Part shown: in pieces, positions 1 through 9,900 of the stretch
Layout of the letters: each line of letters opens with the position of its first letter
Numbering within the stretch: position 1 is the stretch's first letter
Assembly: GCA_917880885.1 (NCBI GenBank)
Contig: OU862907.1
Span: forward strand, 65,963,072-66,027,071
Origin: Limnephilus marmoratus
Lineage: Eukaryota; Arthropoda; Insecta; Trichoptera; Limnephilidae
Reading direction: 5' to 3'
DNA length: 64,000 bases
Program-made: the position numbers and the translations under genes
The notes under the pieces: model-generated
Seen by the model: only the letters and a program-made list of their open reading frames with translations
The model's database searches: none
What the model was told of the DNA's origin: nothing

Positions 1-135
1 TGCCATGAGAACGTATTTGTATTTGCTTTTTCTAATATTCGCGTAGGGTACATAGGCAGTAAATCTCAAGAATGTCTAATGGACCTAGTTCAGCGAAACC
101 ACCCGCATTGTCTCGTAACCTATATTTTAAATCAT

Positions 136-225
136 GGTACGGGCACAAACAAACAATTCGTTGTATTATTTTAAAGCATAACTTGCAAAGAGTTTTTCCT
201 AAAATAATTAAAATAGCACCATAAT
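136..225 (+). repeat. Partial copy of a foldback MITE arm
   Basis: This stretch resembles the right arm of the hairpin element at 59433-59876. Shared segments include the gggc(a/g)caaaca block, the attttaaagc(a/g)taac block and the cctaaaataatt block in the same order. Only one arm is visible here, so it is a truncated copy. The surrounding 1-424 holds no coding region I can recognise. Confidence 0.55.
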
Positions 226-424
226 TTATGTTTACCCAATAGATTCAGAGAGTATAGGGCTCCTGGCGATCCTCTCTTTAAAAAAAAACGAGTGTGAGAG
301 CTACCGCCAGGTCACTTGGAAAAGTTACACCCTTTATATGTCTTGATTTTATTTGATAAATTATTGTAAAAAAATAACAATTACATAAAAAAAATTGGGG
401 TGAACGAATTTTTAATCAAAATAA

Positions 425-494
425 AAATGTAGGGGGGGGGGGGCGCCATCGGTACCTACTGCACAGGGCGCCAGATTTCGTAGATCTAGCCCTG
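425..494 (-). mobile_element. hAT-type transposon terminus
   Basis: Read on the minus strand the end is CAGGGCTAGATC followed by a GGCGCC block and a 12-base C run. This closely resembles the end of the hAT element at 10988-11873 (CAGGGGCGGCCCTAG, GGCGCC and a G run). It abuts the last recognisable ankyrin exon and supplies its stop codon. The other terminus and a target-site duplication were not found, so the left limit is unknown. Confidence 0.6.
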
Positions 495-779
495 CAACGA
501 AATATTCATTTTGATTAGATTCACTCTCTGGCTTTCGTCCAATTGACCGATGTCAGCACCTTTTTTTAACATTTGTTTCACTATATCTGGTTTTTTGGCC
601 TTTACGGCGTAGTGAAGAATACATATTCCGCTGTTGTGAGCCATGACATCGGCTCCGTGGTCCAGCAGTTGTTGAACCAGGTCCCACTTTCCTGCTCTGG
701 TGGCTCTCTGCAAGGCCGTCATTCCGTTCCAATCGGCTGAGTTGATTTCTGCTCCTTGTGCCACCAGATATTTCGCCTC
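486..779 (-). pseudogene. Ankyrin-repeat exon of the lipase-NACHT-ankyrin locus
   Basis: The exon encodes about three ankyrin repeats with recognisable cores (GAEINSADWNGMTALQRA, GADVMAHNSGICILHYAVKA, GADIGQLD). It is preceded on the minus strand by a pyrimidine-rich tract ending tttttcag, a good splice acceptor. Joined in phase 0 to the exon ending at 1674, it continues an ankyrin repeat without a break. The reading frame ends at a TAG that lies inside the adjacent hAT terminus, so the natural 3' end has been lost. It probably belonged to the scaffold or recognition end of the large protein encoded to the right. Confidence 0.75.
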
Positions 780-1673
780 CTGAAAAATAATTAAAAGAAA
801 ACATATAATAAAGTGCAGATTATCTTTGTCAAACATAGGTTCGGTCATAACTTAGGCCTATGGCACCGAACAGACTGAAATTTTGGATTCTTACTAAGAA
901 TTACGGTCTGTACACGAATCAATCAAAAAAATATCTCAAAAAAATGTTAAAATTCTTCATACAAAATCTTCATCGTTTCATGGGGGCATTGTCAAACTTA
1001 GGTTCGGTCATAACTTAGGCCTATGGCACCGAACGGACTGAAATTTTGGATTCTTACTAAGAATTACGGTCTGTACACGAATCAATCAAAAAATATCTCA
1101 AAAAAATGTTAAAATTCTTCATACATAATCTTCATCGTTTCATGGGCGCTTTGTCAAACTTAGGTTCGGTCATAACTTAGGCCTATGGCACCGAACGGAC
1201 TGAAATTTTGGATTCTTACTAAGAATTACGGTCGGTACAGGAATCAATCAAAAAATCTTCGGGAAAAACAAAAACCAAACAATTTAGCCTCAGATGTTAA
1301 GTTTAGTACAATTTTCAGTTATGAATGAGTATTTATCTTTTTATGTTACAATAATGTATAATTTAATTTTTCATAAATAAGTTTTTAGATGCAGGAACTT
1401 TGAATTCTTCGAATACGCCTATATATTCATGCAGCTATTTTACATATTTTACTTTGTATTACATCTATCTGCAATATTATTATTTATTATTAATTTCAGA
1501 GTTCAGAGTTTCAGTTTCAGAGTTGTTCCAAAACTGAACACATGTAGGTACCTGATGGGTTAAAAAGTATTATTGGTCGGCGAGACAAAATGAAAAAATG
1601 TACAAAATGGAGAAAATCACCCATACATTTCAACGCTGCATAGAACTTAAAATATGTAAAAAATGATGCATAC
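780..1673 (-). other. Intron between ankyrin exons
   Basis: The donor is GAG|gtatgc and the acceptor is ttttcag|GAGG on the minus strand, and both flanking exons read in the same phase. The intron is AT-rich and carries a 162-163 bp tandem repeat. I see no independent gene in it. Confidence 0.75.
837..1257. repeat. Tandem repeat, about 2.6 copies of 162-163 bp
   Basis: Units begin aggttcggtcataacttagg at 837, 1000 and 1162, and the third is truncated. Copies differ by only a few bases, which suggests recent duplication inside the intron. No terminal inverted repeats or coding capacity were seen. Confidence 0.85.
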
Positions 1674-2236
1674 CTCCCAACTGCTGGCCTTTATCGCAAT
1701 CTGCAAAGAGCTCATTTCATAGCGGTCCTTCAGGTTGATGTCCGCTTACTTCTCCAGGAGGAACTTTAACACCGTCAGTCTCTTCTTACGTGCCGCCCAT
1801 GACAAGGCGCTCATCCCGAACTTGTCCTGTACGTTAATATCTGCACCCTTCTCCAACAAGAACTTTACCACTTCCTTGTGTCCCTCTTTGACTGCGTGCT
1901 GTAATGGCATAGTCCGGTTGACGTCGGAGAAGTTTAACAAATCAGGCTTCAGATTGTACAGATGCTCCACAATGTCACAATGGCCGTTCTTTGCAGCCCA
2001 AGTTAAAGCTGTCATGCTGTAAAGATCACAATGCGTGATGTCCGCATCATTCAAAATGAGAAACTTGACGGTTTGCAAGTTTGCTGCGTGCAGTAGTGGG
2101 GTCATGGCGTTGGAATCAAGTGCATCTATATCTGCGTGTTTTTGCTGCAGATATTGAACTATATCAAACTGTGCAGATTTGGTAGATTTGGCTGCTATGT
2201 GCAATGCTATGGCTCCCTTGATCTCTCTCTCCCGTC
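1674..2236 (-). pseudogene. Ankyrin-repeat exon segment with premature stop
   Basis: It encodes about five ankyrin repeats (for example GAIALHIAAKSTKSAQFDIV and GADINVQDKFGMSALSWAAR). A TAA at 1746-1748 replaces the glycine expected in the repeat core 'LLEKGADIN'. Translation continues in the same frame after the stop with ADINLKDRYEMSSLQIAIKA up to a good splice donor at 1673. That pattern indicates a nonsense mutation in an old exon rather than a natural terminus. On its right side the segment is separated from its continuation only by the hAT element at 2237-2989, and removing that element restores the frame. Confidence 0.8.
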
Positions 2237-2989
2237 TAGGGCTTCCAATCCCGCAGCCTGAATTCAATCTCGGTATTTGCGGGACTACGAATTTTCAATC
2301 CCGCGGGATCTCGGTATTTGCGGGATCCCGCATATTGAAAATATTCACATTTATATAAGGCAAATAAAACAATTATTAAAAAAATTATTAAAAAAATAAA
2401 ATTAAATTACTGTTATTATGAGATCAATCAAATTACACCGTTTATTTATCACACAAAAGAGTGATTTAATCAACTAACTCCACATTTATTTACGTATTAC
2501 TATTAGTATGATATCAATCAAATCAATTTCAAATTGCGCTCGTTCATACTTCATACCTATCTCCACCACGAGCCATGCCGCGCGACGCGAGCGCTCCGTT
2601 CCTTCGCCAGTAAGGCAGACCGCACACGTCAGACAAAAATCGGACCTGACAAAATTCTATTGGACGGCGGCGCAGAAAGGCGTGGCCTATTTTTATTACT
2701 CCGCGCAGGCCATCCAATCCGGTCCAACGATGGGCGTGGCCCCGGTATTATAACCAATCGGGTTCGAATCGATTCTTGTCTGATCCGATTTTTGTCTGAC
2801 GTGTGCAGTATGCCTAAGCCGCCCGCCGGTCAGCGAGCGATCGTGCTCGCGAGAGGTCGCACGCACGCTTTTTTTCAGTTCCGCAAATCCCGCGGATCCC
2901 GCACCCGTAATCCCGCATCACGCGGGATTGGAAAATGGCACGGGATCCCGCAATACCGAGATTTCGATATTCCGGGATTGGAAGCCCTA
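2237..2989. mobile_element. Non-autonomous hAT element inserted in ankyrin exon
   Basis: Terminal inverted repeats are TAGGGCTTCCAATCCCG and its complement CGGGATTGGAAGCCCTA. The flanks carry a perfect 8-bp TSD, ctcccgtc, the size produced by hAT transposases. The interior is GC-rich with more copies of cgggattg/cgggatccc motifs near both ends, possibly subterminal transposase sites. No transposase is encoded. The 202-codon plus-strand frame that spans it is a by-product of its GC content. Confidence 0.92.
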
Positions 2990-3290
2990 CTCCCGTCTGA
3001 TCAACCGATGCAGCCAAAAGGAGGCGTAAATCTGCAGGGTCTTCCATTTTGTGCAATGCTTTTTGAAGAGTTGGAAGTTCGCCACTTTCAGTGGAGTCGA
3101 GGATTGACTTTATTAAATCCCATCTTTTTTGCACAAAGCTAGGCTCAAGTTTCCAACAGCCCTTTGTTGCCAACGTGAATGTAATAATAAATTCAATGTG
3201 CGGGCACGATTCTTTGTTTTTAAGAGATTTGAAAACCGTTGCAAGAATTATGTTTTTTTGATAATCTTTATCCACGTGCATTATTCTTGG
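2990..3290 (-). pseudogene. Frameshifted continuation of the NACHT-ankyrin ORF
   Basis: This frame overlaps the end of the 1536-codon ORF with a one-base shift. The large ORF ends in an ankyrin core (GDTALPLAAKNNA), and this frame continues with HVDKDYQKNIILATVFKSL and a helical segment ending LLLAASVDQTG. It then joins across the hAT element to EREIKGAIALHIAAKS. A single-base indel near 3275-3290 is therefore likely. Alternatives are a short, unrecognised intron, or that the upstream ORF truly ends here. Confidence 0.7.
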
Positions 3291-6200
3291 CTGCAAGGGG
3301 CAACGCTGTATCGCCTTTAAGATCGTGGGCTGTCACGAAAGTGGTGTAATCTTCGAATGGTGGGCTTTGCTCAAAACTGCCGAGCAAATAATCGATAATG
3401 GAATATCTATTTTCTTTGACTGCAACGTGCAAAGCTGTCTGGTGATCATCGACGTTGAAAAACTGCTTTTTCTTTTCCCTCCATAAGTGTGCGACTTGTG
3501 AGCGATTGTTCCACAGGGCAGGAGAAGACTTTCGCAGCTGGTCATCGACAAACTGTCGGCAGACCTTGTAGTCTGCCTTCAGGAGAAGTTTGAACAGGAA
3601 AAACTCCTCCGTGGAGGGGTACTTGGGGTGGCGTCCGCGAGGCTTGCCCAACCAGTAGACCAGCAACTCGGCAATGAAGTATTCCGCTAAGGTTACATGA
3701 ATGAACTCGACTGCCCCATCGCCTCCGGATTGAATAAGACCCACTTTGTTCAACTCGATGATCTCTTCATCCTTCGGCTTGATTCCCTGGAAGCGTGTGG
3801 CCAGATCCGGAAAATGCTGCCTGAATGCGAGCGCGCGGTGCTTCTTTGTCAACCCATGCTGCAAACATCCTCTATTCACTTTGTTTAGCCCGACCGAGAA
3901 ACCGGACTTGTCTTTTAAATAGATGTCGTACTTGGTGTTGATGAATATCTCGTAAAGATCAAACACATTGTTGAACGGAAGAGCGATGTCTCGGTAGACG
4001 GCACTCTCTACGCACAGCCGAACCTGCTCGAGAGAAACCTCGGCCATCATACGCATCTGCAGCGGGATGCCCATGAAGCTGGAAATATCCTCGCCCAGGA
4101 TGTCTGCGGCCTTCTGGTGCCAGCTGTTTGCGCACTCTTGCAAAGTGTTGTCTCGCTCTCTGGTGACTCCTGGCTGCAAGGGCAGATGGCACCGCCAGAA
4201 CTTCACAACAAACGCCTTCTGCTGTTCAACGTCCACCTTCTTGAATCTGGTCTCGAACACCGACAGTTCATTTTCCAGCACTTGGCTGGGATACTTCCGT
4301 GTGGTAACAAGAATGTTCGCCTTCGTATTATTGTTCAAGAACCTCAAAAGTCTGATTGCCTTTTCCTGCGCACATTTTTTGATAATCTCTCCGGAGTGTA
4401 TTACTTCTTGGATTTCATCGAATCCGTCGAAAAGGAGGTAGATTTGCATGGAGGTGTCAGTCTGAAGGCAATACTGCAGCAGATTTCGTTCGGCGCCATC
4501 ACCGCTAGTGCTCTCGGTTAACAGAAAGTCGACAGCGTTGTCGATGGCGACGTCGTAAGGAAGTTTGCTGATGGGTTTTTGGAAGTGCTTAAAGTCTATC
4601 CGGATGATCCAGGAGGACTTGATGAGACCAGACACCCTGGTGAGACTAGTGGACTTGCCCATACCGGGCTCGTCAGCAAGGATGACCAGCTTGCTGCTGC
4701 CGTTACATAGTTGCTCCTCACTCACGACTTGTTTCTCGTTGTGCTTCAAGCAATTTCTGAGGCCGTCCAGAGATCCCACTGAATGTTGCCACACGATATC
4801 TCTTTCCTCAACCATAAAAAAGTGGATGTTTTTACCATAATTTTCATTAACGAGAGCGTCATCTTCATCCTTCGACAATGTTGTATAAGTATTCTTAAAG
4901 AATTCTTTGTCATTCTTTATATCAAGCGATTGCATCAGTGATTCCTTGTTTTCAAATTTCTGAAACACGAACAGATCTTTGCTGTTCTTGAATTTTGAGA
5001 TCCGTGTGTTGTCGATGAACACCCGCTTTGTGAAATGTCTCTGAATATAGAAGCCGGGGTCGTAGATCTGCTTCCAGTGGAGAAGTCCAGCTGGTCTGTC
5101 TAGTCTGTGAAGCCAGTTAACCACATGGTCGGGAAACTGGCGAGCCAGCTTCTTGAACGATTGTTCCCCATCTTCTGAATATGTTGGGATTCGTACTATC
5201 TCTACCTTACTGATTCCCGCGTCCAAGATCTCCTTCCAGCCAGATTCGGAGGCCTGGTTGTCACTGATACCGCTGATGACGAAATATGGACGCCTAGAAG
5301 CATTCTCGTCCAAGTTGGAGAAATGCATGCGTAGTTGTCGGAGACTGGTAACCTTGTTTACAGGAGTGGTATAGGCTACCTCTATATCAGATAAAGTGGG
5401 GAGCTCCTTGCCCAAATGCAGCACAGTGCTTGTGGCCGTGACGAACTGCTTCAGCTTCTCAGAATCTATCAATGTGTTGAAGGTTGCGATGGAAGAAGCG
5501 TTGTCAAAGTTATGGATACCTACTAACTCTGCCAAACTAATCTCGGTCCCTTGCAGGGAGATGGTCTTCATTTCCAACAATTTCTTCTGCGCATCCATCG
5601 TGAGATCAGTGATGTTTAGCTCAACTGCGGAGTGTTCAGTGGATATTCTCTCAGGCAAATTTATTGTATGTGGAGAGATCAATACGACTTTTTTGCCGTC
5701 TGTCTGTTCCAATTTCTTAAAAACCGAATCGAAAAACTCGCGATCAGAGTCTCTGATCTCGGGATCACCTTCAAATTTGTATTCTATAACCAGCAGATTA
5801 TCGAAGGACGTGTCGGATTTCAGAATACCTTCAATGTTCGCTGAATTGTTCAGTTCTCGCAACTGCCTCCATTCCAGGAAAGTGTGACACCTGTCCTTTA
5901 AGTACTTTTGAAGATGCGGGTCAGTCTGGTTGTTGTTGTCATCCTTAATCTGTTTGAAGATGTTGAGGAGTTTGGTGACTTCGAACTTGGTGTCCTTGGC
6001 CTGGATGTAGAGGATATGTTTGGAGCGAGACATTAGGAAGCCATTCAGCTCTACGCTGTCTTGGAAGTCCACCTGACTCTTGGGCAAGGAGATGAGGTAG
6101 TTCTGTGACTGTCCCCTGTAGATGGACTCGACAGCCGAGGGTAAGTCGGCCTCTTGCACTGCTATGGTTTTATTCACATCTTCAGAAAAATGACGAATAA

Positions 6201-7878
6201 GCTGCTTACAATGCCTGATGACTTTGTGCAAGGTCTTTTCATCATTACACTTCAAAGTGTTCCTCGCTTTGTCGATGGTAAACGAGGGTAGTAGCTCATC
6301 GCGATGTTTGAAATCAAATCCTTCGGCCAGTTTATCCAGGTGGTTTAGATTAAATTTGGTTGATAACAACTCTAACCAAGTTTCCAGCAAATTCTGCTCT
6401 TCTAGGGATAAGATCTGGAGGTCGCACGTTTCGCTGTCGAAAGGTATGGTAGTGTAATAGTCGCCTTCTTTGGATTGCGGATGATACTTGTTCTCTGGGT
6501 TGGCTCCACGGAAGAACTCATCATGTTCTGACCCCGACCGCAGAGGTCCCGAGCGCGGCCAGTTAACAACCTGCTCAATGGTCGGAGTTCCTTCTAAAGT
6601 TTTCAGCATTTCCTCCATGCTGTGTGCTTTCAAGTTATAGAACGGAGTTTTACTAAACCAGTAGTTTATGCCTGAAAGGTCTGTGACGATGCGATAGAGG
6701 GCTCCCAGGTGCAGGTTGCATCCGTTGATCTTGTTGGGGGCGGACAGGTAGCAGGTGATGTCAAGACGGTCCAGAACAACGGAACGGTCGTACCGAAAAT
6801 TTGCGCTTTCCCTCAATTTGGTAATCATCGCTTTGCAGCCTGGGTTGTCAAACGCTAATGTGTGAGCATGAAATCGTTCTTGGTCATTTTTCAACTTAAC
6901 GAAGTTCTCACAGTCTTTCTGGAGGTATTTGGCGGTGAACGCGGAAACTTGCGCGAGCCAGCCACCCAACGAATGTCCCGTCAGAGAAAGTTGGAAATGT
7001 CTGTGGTTCATTTTGTTGGCTTCGCTCAAAGCTTTGCAGATAATGGCGGTGAACGTGATGGCTGAATTCATTCTAGGAGTGTTCTTGTTCCAAAAGACTC
7101 CTATAAAATTGGTAAACCACGAGCCAATGTTTCGCATTATGGTTCCCCTATGAGCTATCACAACTTGCTGGTGTTCGGAGTTCAAGAAAGCAGCTCCAAA
7201 ATAACCATTCCACCACCCGGTGTTACTGGCCGTAGTCAAAAGCACCCACCCTTTTGGCAAATCCAGAGATTTTTCATACTCCGCGTGGCTTCGATTTCCT
7301 CTTTCGGAGTAAACTAAAAGAGCAAAAAGCGCCATCATTTTACTGGCAGGAAAAGGTTCGAGCTGCAATATTTCAGCACTGGATCGAGAGGAGTTATCGC
7401 ACGCTATCAGCAAGTTATCAAACGTCTCATTACTAAGCCGTAAATCTTTATCAACTGTTAAATTCACAGACAACGGTTTTTTGAGGCCTTCGTCAACATT
7501 GATACCATCCTGAGTCATATTCATATTAATGATCACATCTGTATTGCCAGATGATTGATTTAGGTGTTGGAGCGAGCCCGGCTTTGCAAGGTCCACAGCA
7601 GTGAAACCCGCTCGGTTCTTGATATCTTTTCTAATTCTGTTAACTGACAAAAGATATCTGACGACCTGCTGATATCGTTTCTCGGCTGCGAGATGAAGAA
7701 CTGTGTTTCCTTTCTTGTTTTGGGTGTTGATGTCTGCTCCATCTAGTATACACTTCTTTAATCCGACGATGATGGTTTCTTCGAGATTCGTTTGTCGTAA
7801 AACCTTAAATAGTTCATAGTTTAGAAGTGCATAATCTCTGTCTTCTTCCGATCCCGAAGAATCTCGACGATGCTCCAT
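3268..7878 (-). CDS. Ankyrin-lipase_3-NACHT-ankyrin protein (1536 aa)
   Basis: This single uninterrupted ORF starts at an ATG preceded by an A-rich stretch, with no upstream in-frame extension. Domains in order: N-terminal ankyrin repeats (about residues 45-110, core GNTVLHLAAEKRYQQVVRYL); an alpha/beta-hydrolase of the class-3 lipase type (about 165-430) with GHSLGG and nucleophile Ser303, followed by plausible Asp and His positions (LDRLD about 372, AHSMEEML about 418); a long helical linker; a NACHT NTPase with Walker A ADEPGMGKST (Lys1075) and Walker B LLFDGFDEI (Asp1151); an alpha-helical region; and C-terminal ankyrin repeats from about 1478. The block before Walker A (WQHSVGSLDGLRNCL) resembles the multi-copy NACHT-ankyrin families I recall from arthropods. 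By analogy with NLR-type STAND proteins it could couple ligand sensing to lipid hydrolysis, but that is inference. No signal peptide or membrane segment is evident. Its natural 3' end appears decayed. Confidence 0.88.
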   Translation of the reverse strand: MEHRRDSSGSEEDRDYALLNYELFKVLRQTNLEETIIVGLKKCILDGADINTQNKKGNTVLHLAAEKRYQQVVRYLLSVNRIRKDIKNRAGFTAVDLAKPGSLQHLNQSSGNTDVIINMNMTQDGINVDEGLKKPLSVNLTVDKDLRLSNETFDNLLIACDNSSRSSAEILQLEPFPASKMMALFALLVYSERGNRSHAEYEKSLDLPKGWVLLTTASNTGWWNGYFGAAFLNSEHQQVVIAHRGTIMRNIGSWFTNFIGVFWNKNTPRMNSAITFTAIICKALSEANKMNHRHFQLSLTGHSLGGWLAQVSAFTAKYLQKDCENFVKLKNDQERFHAHTLAFDNPGCKAMITKLRESANFRYDRSVVLDRLDITCYLSAPNKINGCNLHLGALYRIVTDLSGINYWFSKTPFYNLKAHSMEEMLKTLEGTPTIEQVVNWPRSGPLRSGSEHDEFFRGANPENKYHPQSKEGDYYTTIPFDSETCDLQILSLEEQNLLETWLELLSTKFNLNHLDKLAEGFDFKHRDELLPSFTIDKARNTLKCNDEKTLHKVIRHCKQLIRHFSEDVNKTIAVQEADLPSAVESIYRGQSQNYLISLPKSQVDFQDSVELNGFLMSRSKHILYIQAKDTKFEVTKLLNIFKQIKDDNNNQTDPHLQKYLKDRCHTFLEWRQLRELNNSANIEGILKSDTSFDNLLVIEYKFEGDPEIRDSDREFFDSVFKKLEQTDGKKVVLISPHTINLPERISTEHSAVELNITDLTMDAQKKLLEMKTISLQGTEISLAELVGIHNFDNASSIATFNTLIDSEKLKQFVTATSTVLHLGKELPTLSDIEVAYTTPVNKVTSLRQLRMHFSNLDENASRRPYFVISGISDNQASESGWKEILDAGISKVEIVRIPTYSEDGEQSFKKLARQFPDHVVNWLHRLDRPAGLLHWKQIYDPGFYIQRHFTKRVFIDNTRISKFKNSKDLFVFQKFENKESLMQSLDIKNDKEFFKNTYTTLSKDEDDALVNENYGKNIHFFMVEERDIVWQHSVGSLDGLRNCLKHNEKQVVSEEQLCNGSSKLVILADEPGMGKSTSLTRVSGLIKSSWIIRIDFKHFQKPISKLPYDVAIDNAVDFLLTESTSGDGAERNLLQYCLQTDTSMQIYLLFDGFDEIQEVIHSGEIIKKCAQEKAIRLLRFLNNNTKANILVTTRKYPSQVLENELSVFETRFKKVDVEQQKAFVVKFWRCHLPLQPGVTRERDNTLQECANSWHQKAADILGEDISSFMGIPLQMRMMAEVSLEQVRLCVESAVYRDIALPFNNVFDLYEIFINTKYDIYLKDKSGFSVGLNKVNRGCLQHGLTKKHRALAFRQHFPDLATRFQGIKPKDEEIIELNKVGLIQSGGDGAVEFIHVTLAEYFIAELLVYWLGKPRGRHPKYPSTEEFFLFKLLLKADYKVCRQFVDDQLRKSSPALWNNRSQVAHLWREKKKQFFNVDDHQTALHVAVKENRYSIIDYLLGSFEQSPPFEDYTTFVTAHDLKGDTALPLAAKNNARG

Positions 7879-8301
7879 TTTAATTTTTTTTTAATAAAGT
7901 CGATACACTATTTTTTTCACTTTGATATTTTTTATATCTTCCTTTTGAAAATAGTCTGTGTGCTTTTTGCAAGTATGTCACAATCGTCTTCTAGAAGTTT
8001 GCGGATAAAACGGAATATCTGGAAAAAAGAAAAAAATAAGTTATTTGCGCATAATTTACATATTTTTTAATGAATAGGAGGAATATATTTTTTTATATAT
8101 ATAATTAAATAGTGTCTCCGATGAATATATCCGATTTTATTCATACGGAAATATTATTGACTTTTTATAAAAGTCTAAATGAATATTTGGTGACCGGTCA
8201 ACTCAGAATGAAACCAACTCAGAAGCACCTCAGAAAGGTCATTAAGAGTGATGATAAAAAAATATTTTAAAAATTGGTTAAATAGGTTAAGTTAGGTTAG
8301 G
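7879..8301. other. 5' flank of the lipase-NACHT gene, no gene seen
   Basis: The stretch is AT-rich. It would contain the minus-strand promoter of the large ORF, but I cannot identify a convincing TATA box or initiator. Near 8287-8300 a short gttaagttaggttagg tract precedes the next transposon. Confidence 0.5.
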
Positions 8302-8309
8302 GTTACCGG

Positions 8310-8992
8310 CAGTACCGGATTATCCCTAAGGCAGAGTAGGCAACTGCCTAGGGGCCCCGCATCGGCTAGGGGCCCCGCGTCCCGAGAAAAATGACTTGCT
8401 TCAATTAGTAAAATATGAACATCATAACTCGTCATTGGATCATTTGAAACAAAAAAAATCGAAATGCGTTTAAAAGGCAATATGTTTTCCTAGGTAGTCA
8501 GAGGGAGTTTTTTTTCGATTTTTGTCAGCATTTTGAAGTGAAAAACGCGATTTTTGCTAAAAAAAAATTGGTTGAATTCGTTATTATAAAATGGTAAAAA
8601 AAAACTCCCTCTGACTACCTGATTTATGTGCAGAAATAGTATACAAAATTTCAAAAGCATCGGTCAAGTCAAGTCAAGATTTTGAGTTATGATGTTCACA
8701 AACTTCAGAAATGTTGTTTGCGAGAAAACCGATTTAAAAATTTTTATACTCGAAATATACTTGAATCGAGCATGAGGGCCAGTCGCTTGAAACGCCGTTC
8801 CTTCGTTAGTTGTGCTCCGTTTTACTTGAAATTTTGACACAATACTCAATATAGGTACTGACATGTTTTACATTCAGAAAAAAAGTAAAAAAAGTTTTAA
8901 AACTTTACCCCCCCCCCCCCCCCCTTAAAACCTTGTAAGGGGCCCCGAGACGTGCATTGCCTAGGGGCCCCGACATGGTTAATCCGGCCCTG
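8310..8992. mobile_element. Non-autonomous hAT element
   Basis: The ends are CAGTACCGGATTATCC on the left and GGTTAATCCGGCCCTG on the right, flanked by a perfect 8-bp TSD gttaccgg. Repeated 'ctaggggccccg' motifs lie just inside both termini, and a 15-17 base C run lies near the right end. No transposase is encoded. The minus-strand ORFs in it have no recognisable domain. Confidence 0.92.
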
Positions 8993-9000
8993 GTTACCGG

Positions 9001-9358
9001 CTATTTTAAAATTAATGAATGTATGGAATGCGGGAGGGAGGAGGGGAACTCGGGTATGGAATTCGCGGGAGGGGGGAGGGGAACCATGGAGGGCGGAGGG
9101 GAACCAGGGAGGGAGAGGGGAACCTGGGAGAGGGAAGGGGAACTCGGTAGGCGGGTTTGCGGGACGGGCGAAGGGGGAGAGTGAAGTGGGGAGAGGGAAG
9201 GTGGAGGAGGCGGAGTGGGAACGCGAGAGGAGAAGGAGACGCGAGAGAGGAAGGGGAGGCGGAAGGGGAACGGGAACGGGACAAATGGGAAAGAACACGC
9301 AGAGAGAAACAATTTCTTTATTAAATGGCATAGCAACGCATGCCGGGAACCAGCTAGT
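9001..9358 (+). mobile_element. Helitron 3' end with purine-rich minisatellite
   Basis: The right end is CTAGT at 9354-9358, preceded by a short hairpin (GGCAT 9327-9331 / ATGCC 9340-9344) about 10 nt upstream, the structure expected of a Helitron 3' terminus. The body from about 9030 is a polypurine tandem array built on gaggggaac-type units. The proline/serine-rich ORFs on both strands are artefacts of this composition. The 5' end (TC) is not identifiable. Confidence 0.65.
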
Positions 9359-9835
9359 GAATAAATAAAAATGATTCGCCAAAATGTATGTACGTGCATA
9401 ACTTCCGAACGACTGCACCAAATTGGATAATTATTTTTTTTGTGTTCCTTATTGTCTGGACAAGGTTTGTTTAAACTACTGGTGGGCTATGGCATTATGA
9501 AATTTGTATATAAAAATTGCAATAGGTTTTTGAAAACTAAATGTACCAGGACTGAATATATGGAATGCTGGAGAGGGGAGGGAACTCCGGTAGGGGGTTC
9601 GCGGAAAGGGAGAGGGGAACCCGTAGGGGGGAGGGGAACTCGGGAGGGGGGTTCGTGGGATGGTGGAAGGGAGGGAGTGGAGTGGGGAGAGGGAAGGTGG
9701 AGGAGGCGGAGAGGGAAGGTGGAGGAGGCGGAGTGGAAACGCTAGAGGGGAAGGGAACGCAGGAGAGGAAGGGGAGGTGGAAGGGGAACGGGACGAATGG
9801 GAAAGGACACGCAGGGAGAAACAATTTCTTTATTA
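9359..9835 (+). mobile_element. Second Helitron-related copy with purine-rich array
   Basis: It starts with a 'cataacttccgaacgactg' block of the type common in Helitron-derived repeats. It then carries a second gagggg-type polypurine array (about 9560-9795) and the same gaaacaatttctttattaaa segment as the first copy. Instead of the CTAGT end it runs into a different repeat (ccgggaaccattta...). It is either a related element or a chimera. Confidence 0.45.
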
Positions 9836-9900
9836 AATGGGTACCGCCGCCCCGGGAACCATTTATTGGATTACCAACACCTCTGCCACCCCAGGTAGTC
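9836..9900 (+). repeat. Fragment of dispersed repeat B (SINE-like)
   Basis: The motif ccccgggaacc, then attggat and 'ccaacacctctgcca' also occurs at 54890-55190 and 63650-64000. It is the 5' portion of that family, here only about 65 bp long. Confidence 0.7.

Noticed and set aside
2534..3142. 202-codon plus-strand ORF
   Set aside because: It lies across the GC-rich hAT MITE (2237-2989) and antisense to the ankyrin coding region, and has no domain.
3697..7436. Many plus-strand ORFs of 60-163 codons opposite the large gene
   Set aside because: They are antisense shadows of the 1536-codon ORF, which has the recognisable domains.
486..7878. Bacterial (for example endosymbiont) origin for the ankyrin-rich locus
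   Set aside because: A phase-0 intron with good splice signals, arthropod-type NACHT flanking motifs and hAT insertions point to a host nuclear gene. The lipase part could still be of foreign origin but cannot be tested here.
8897..9421. Proline/serine-rich ORFs of 90-174 codons on both strands (and at 9440-9903)
   Set aside because: They are translations of polypurine/polypyrimidine minisatellites. Every frame is open because stops cannot form in such composition.
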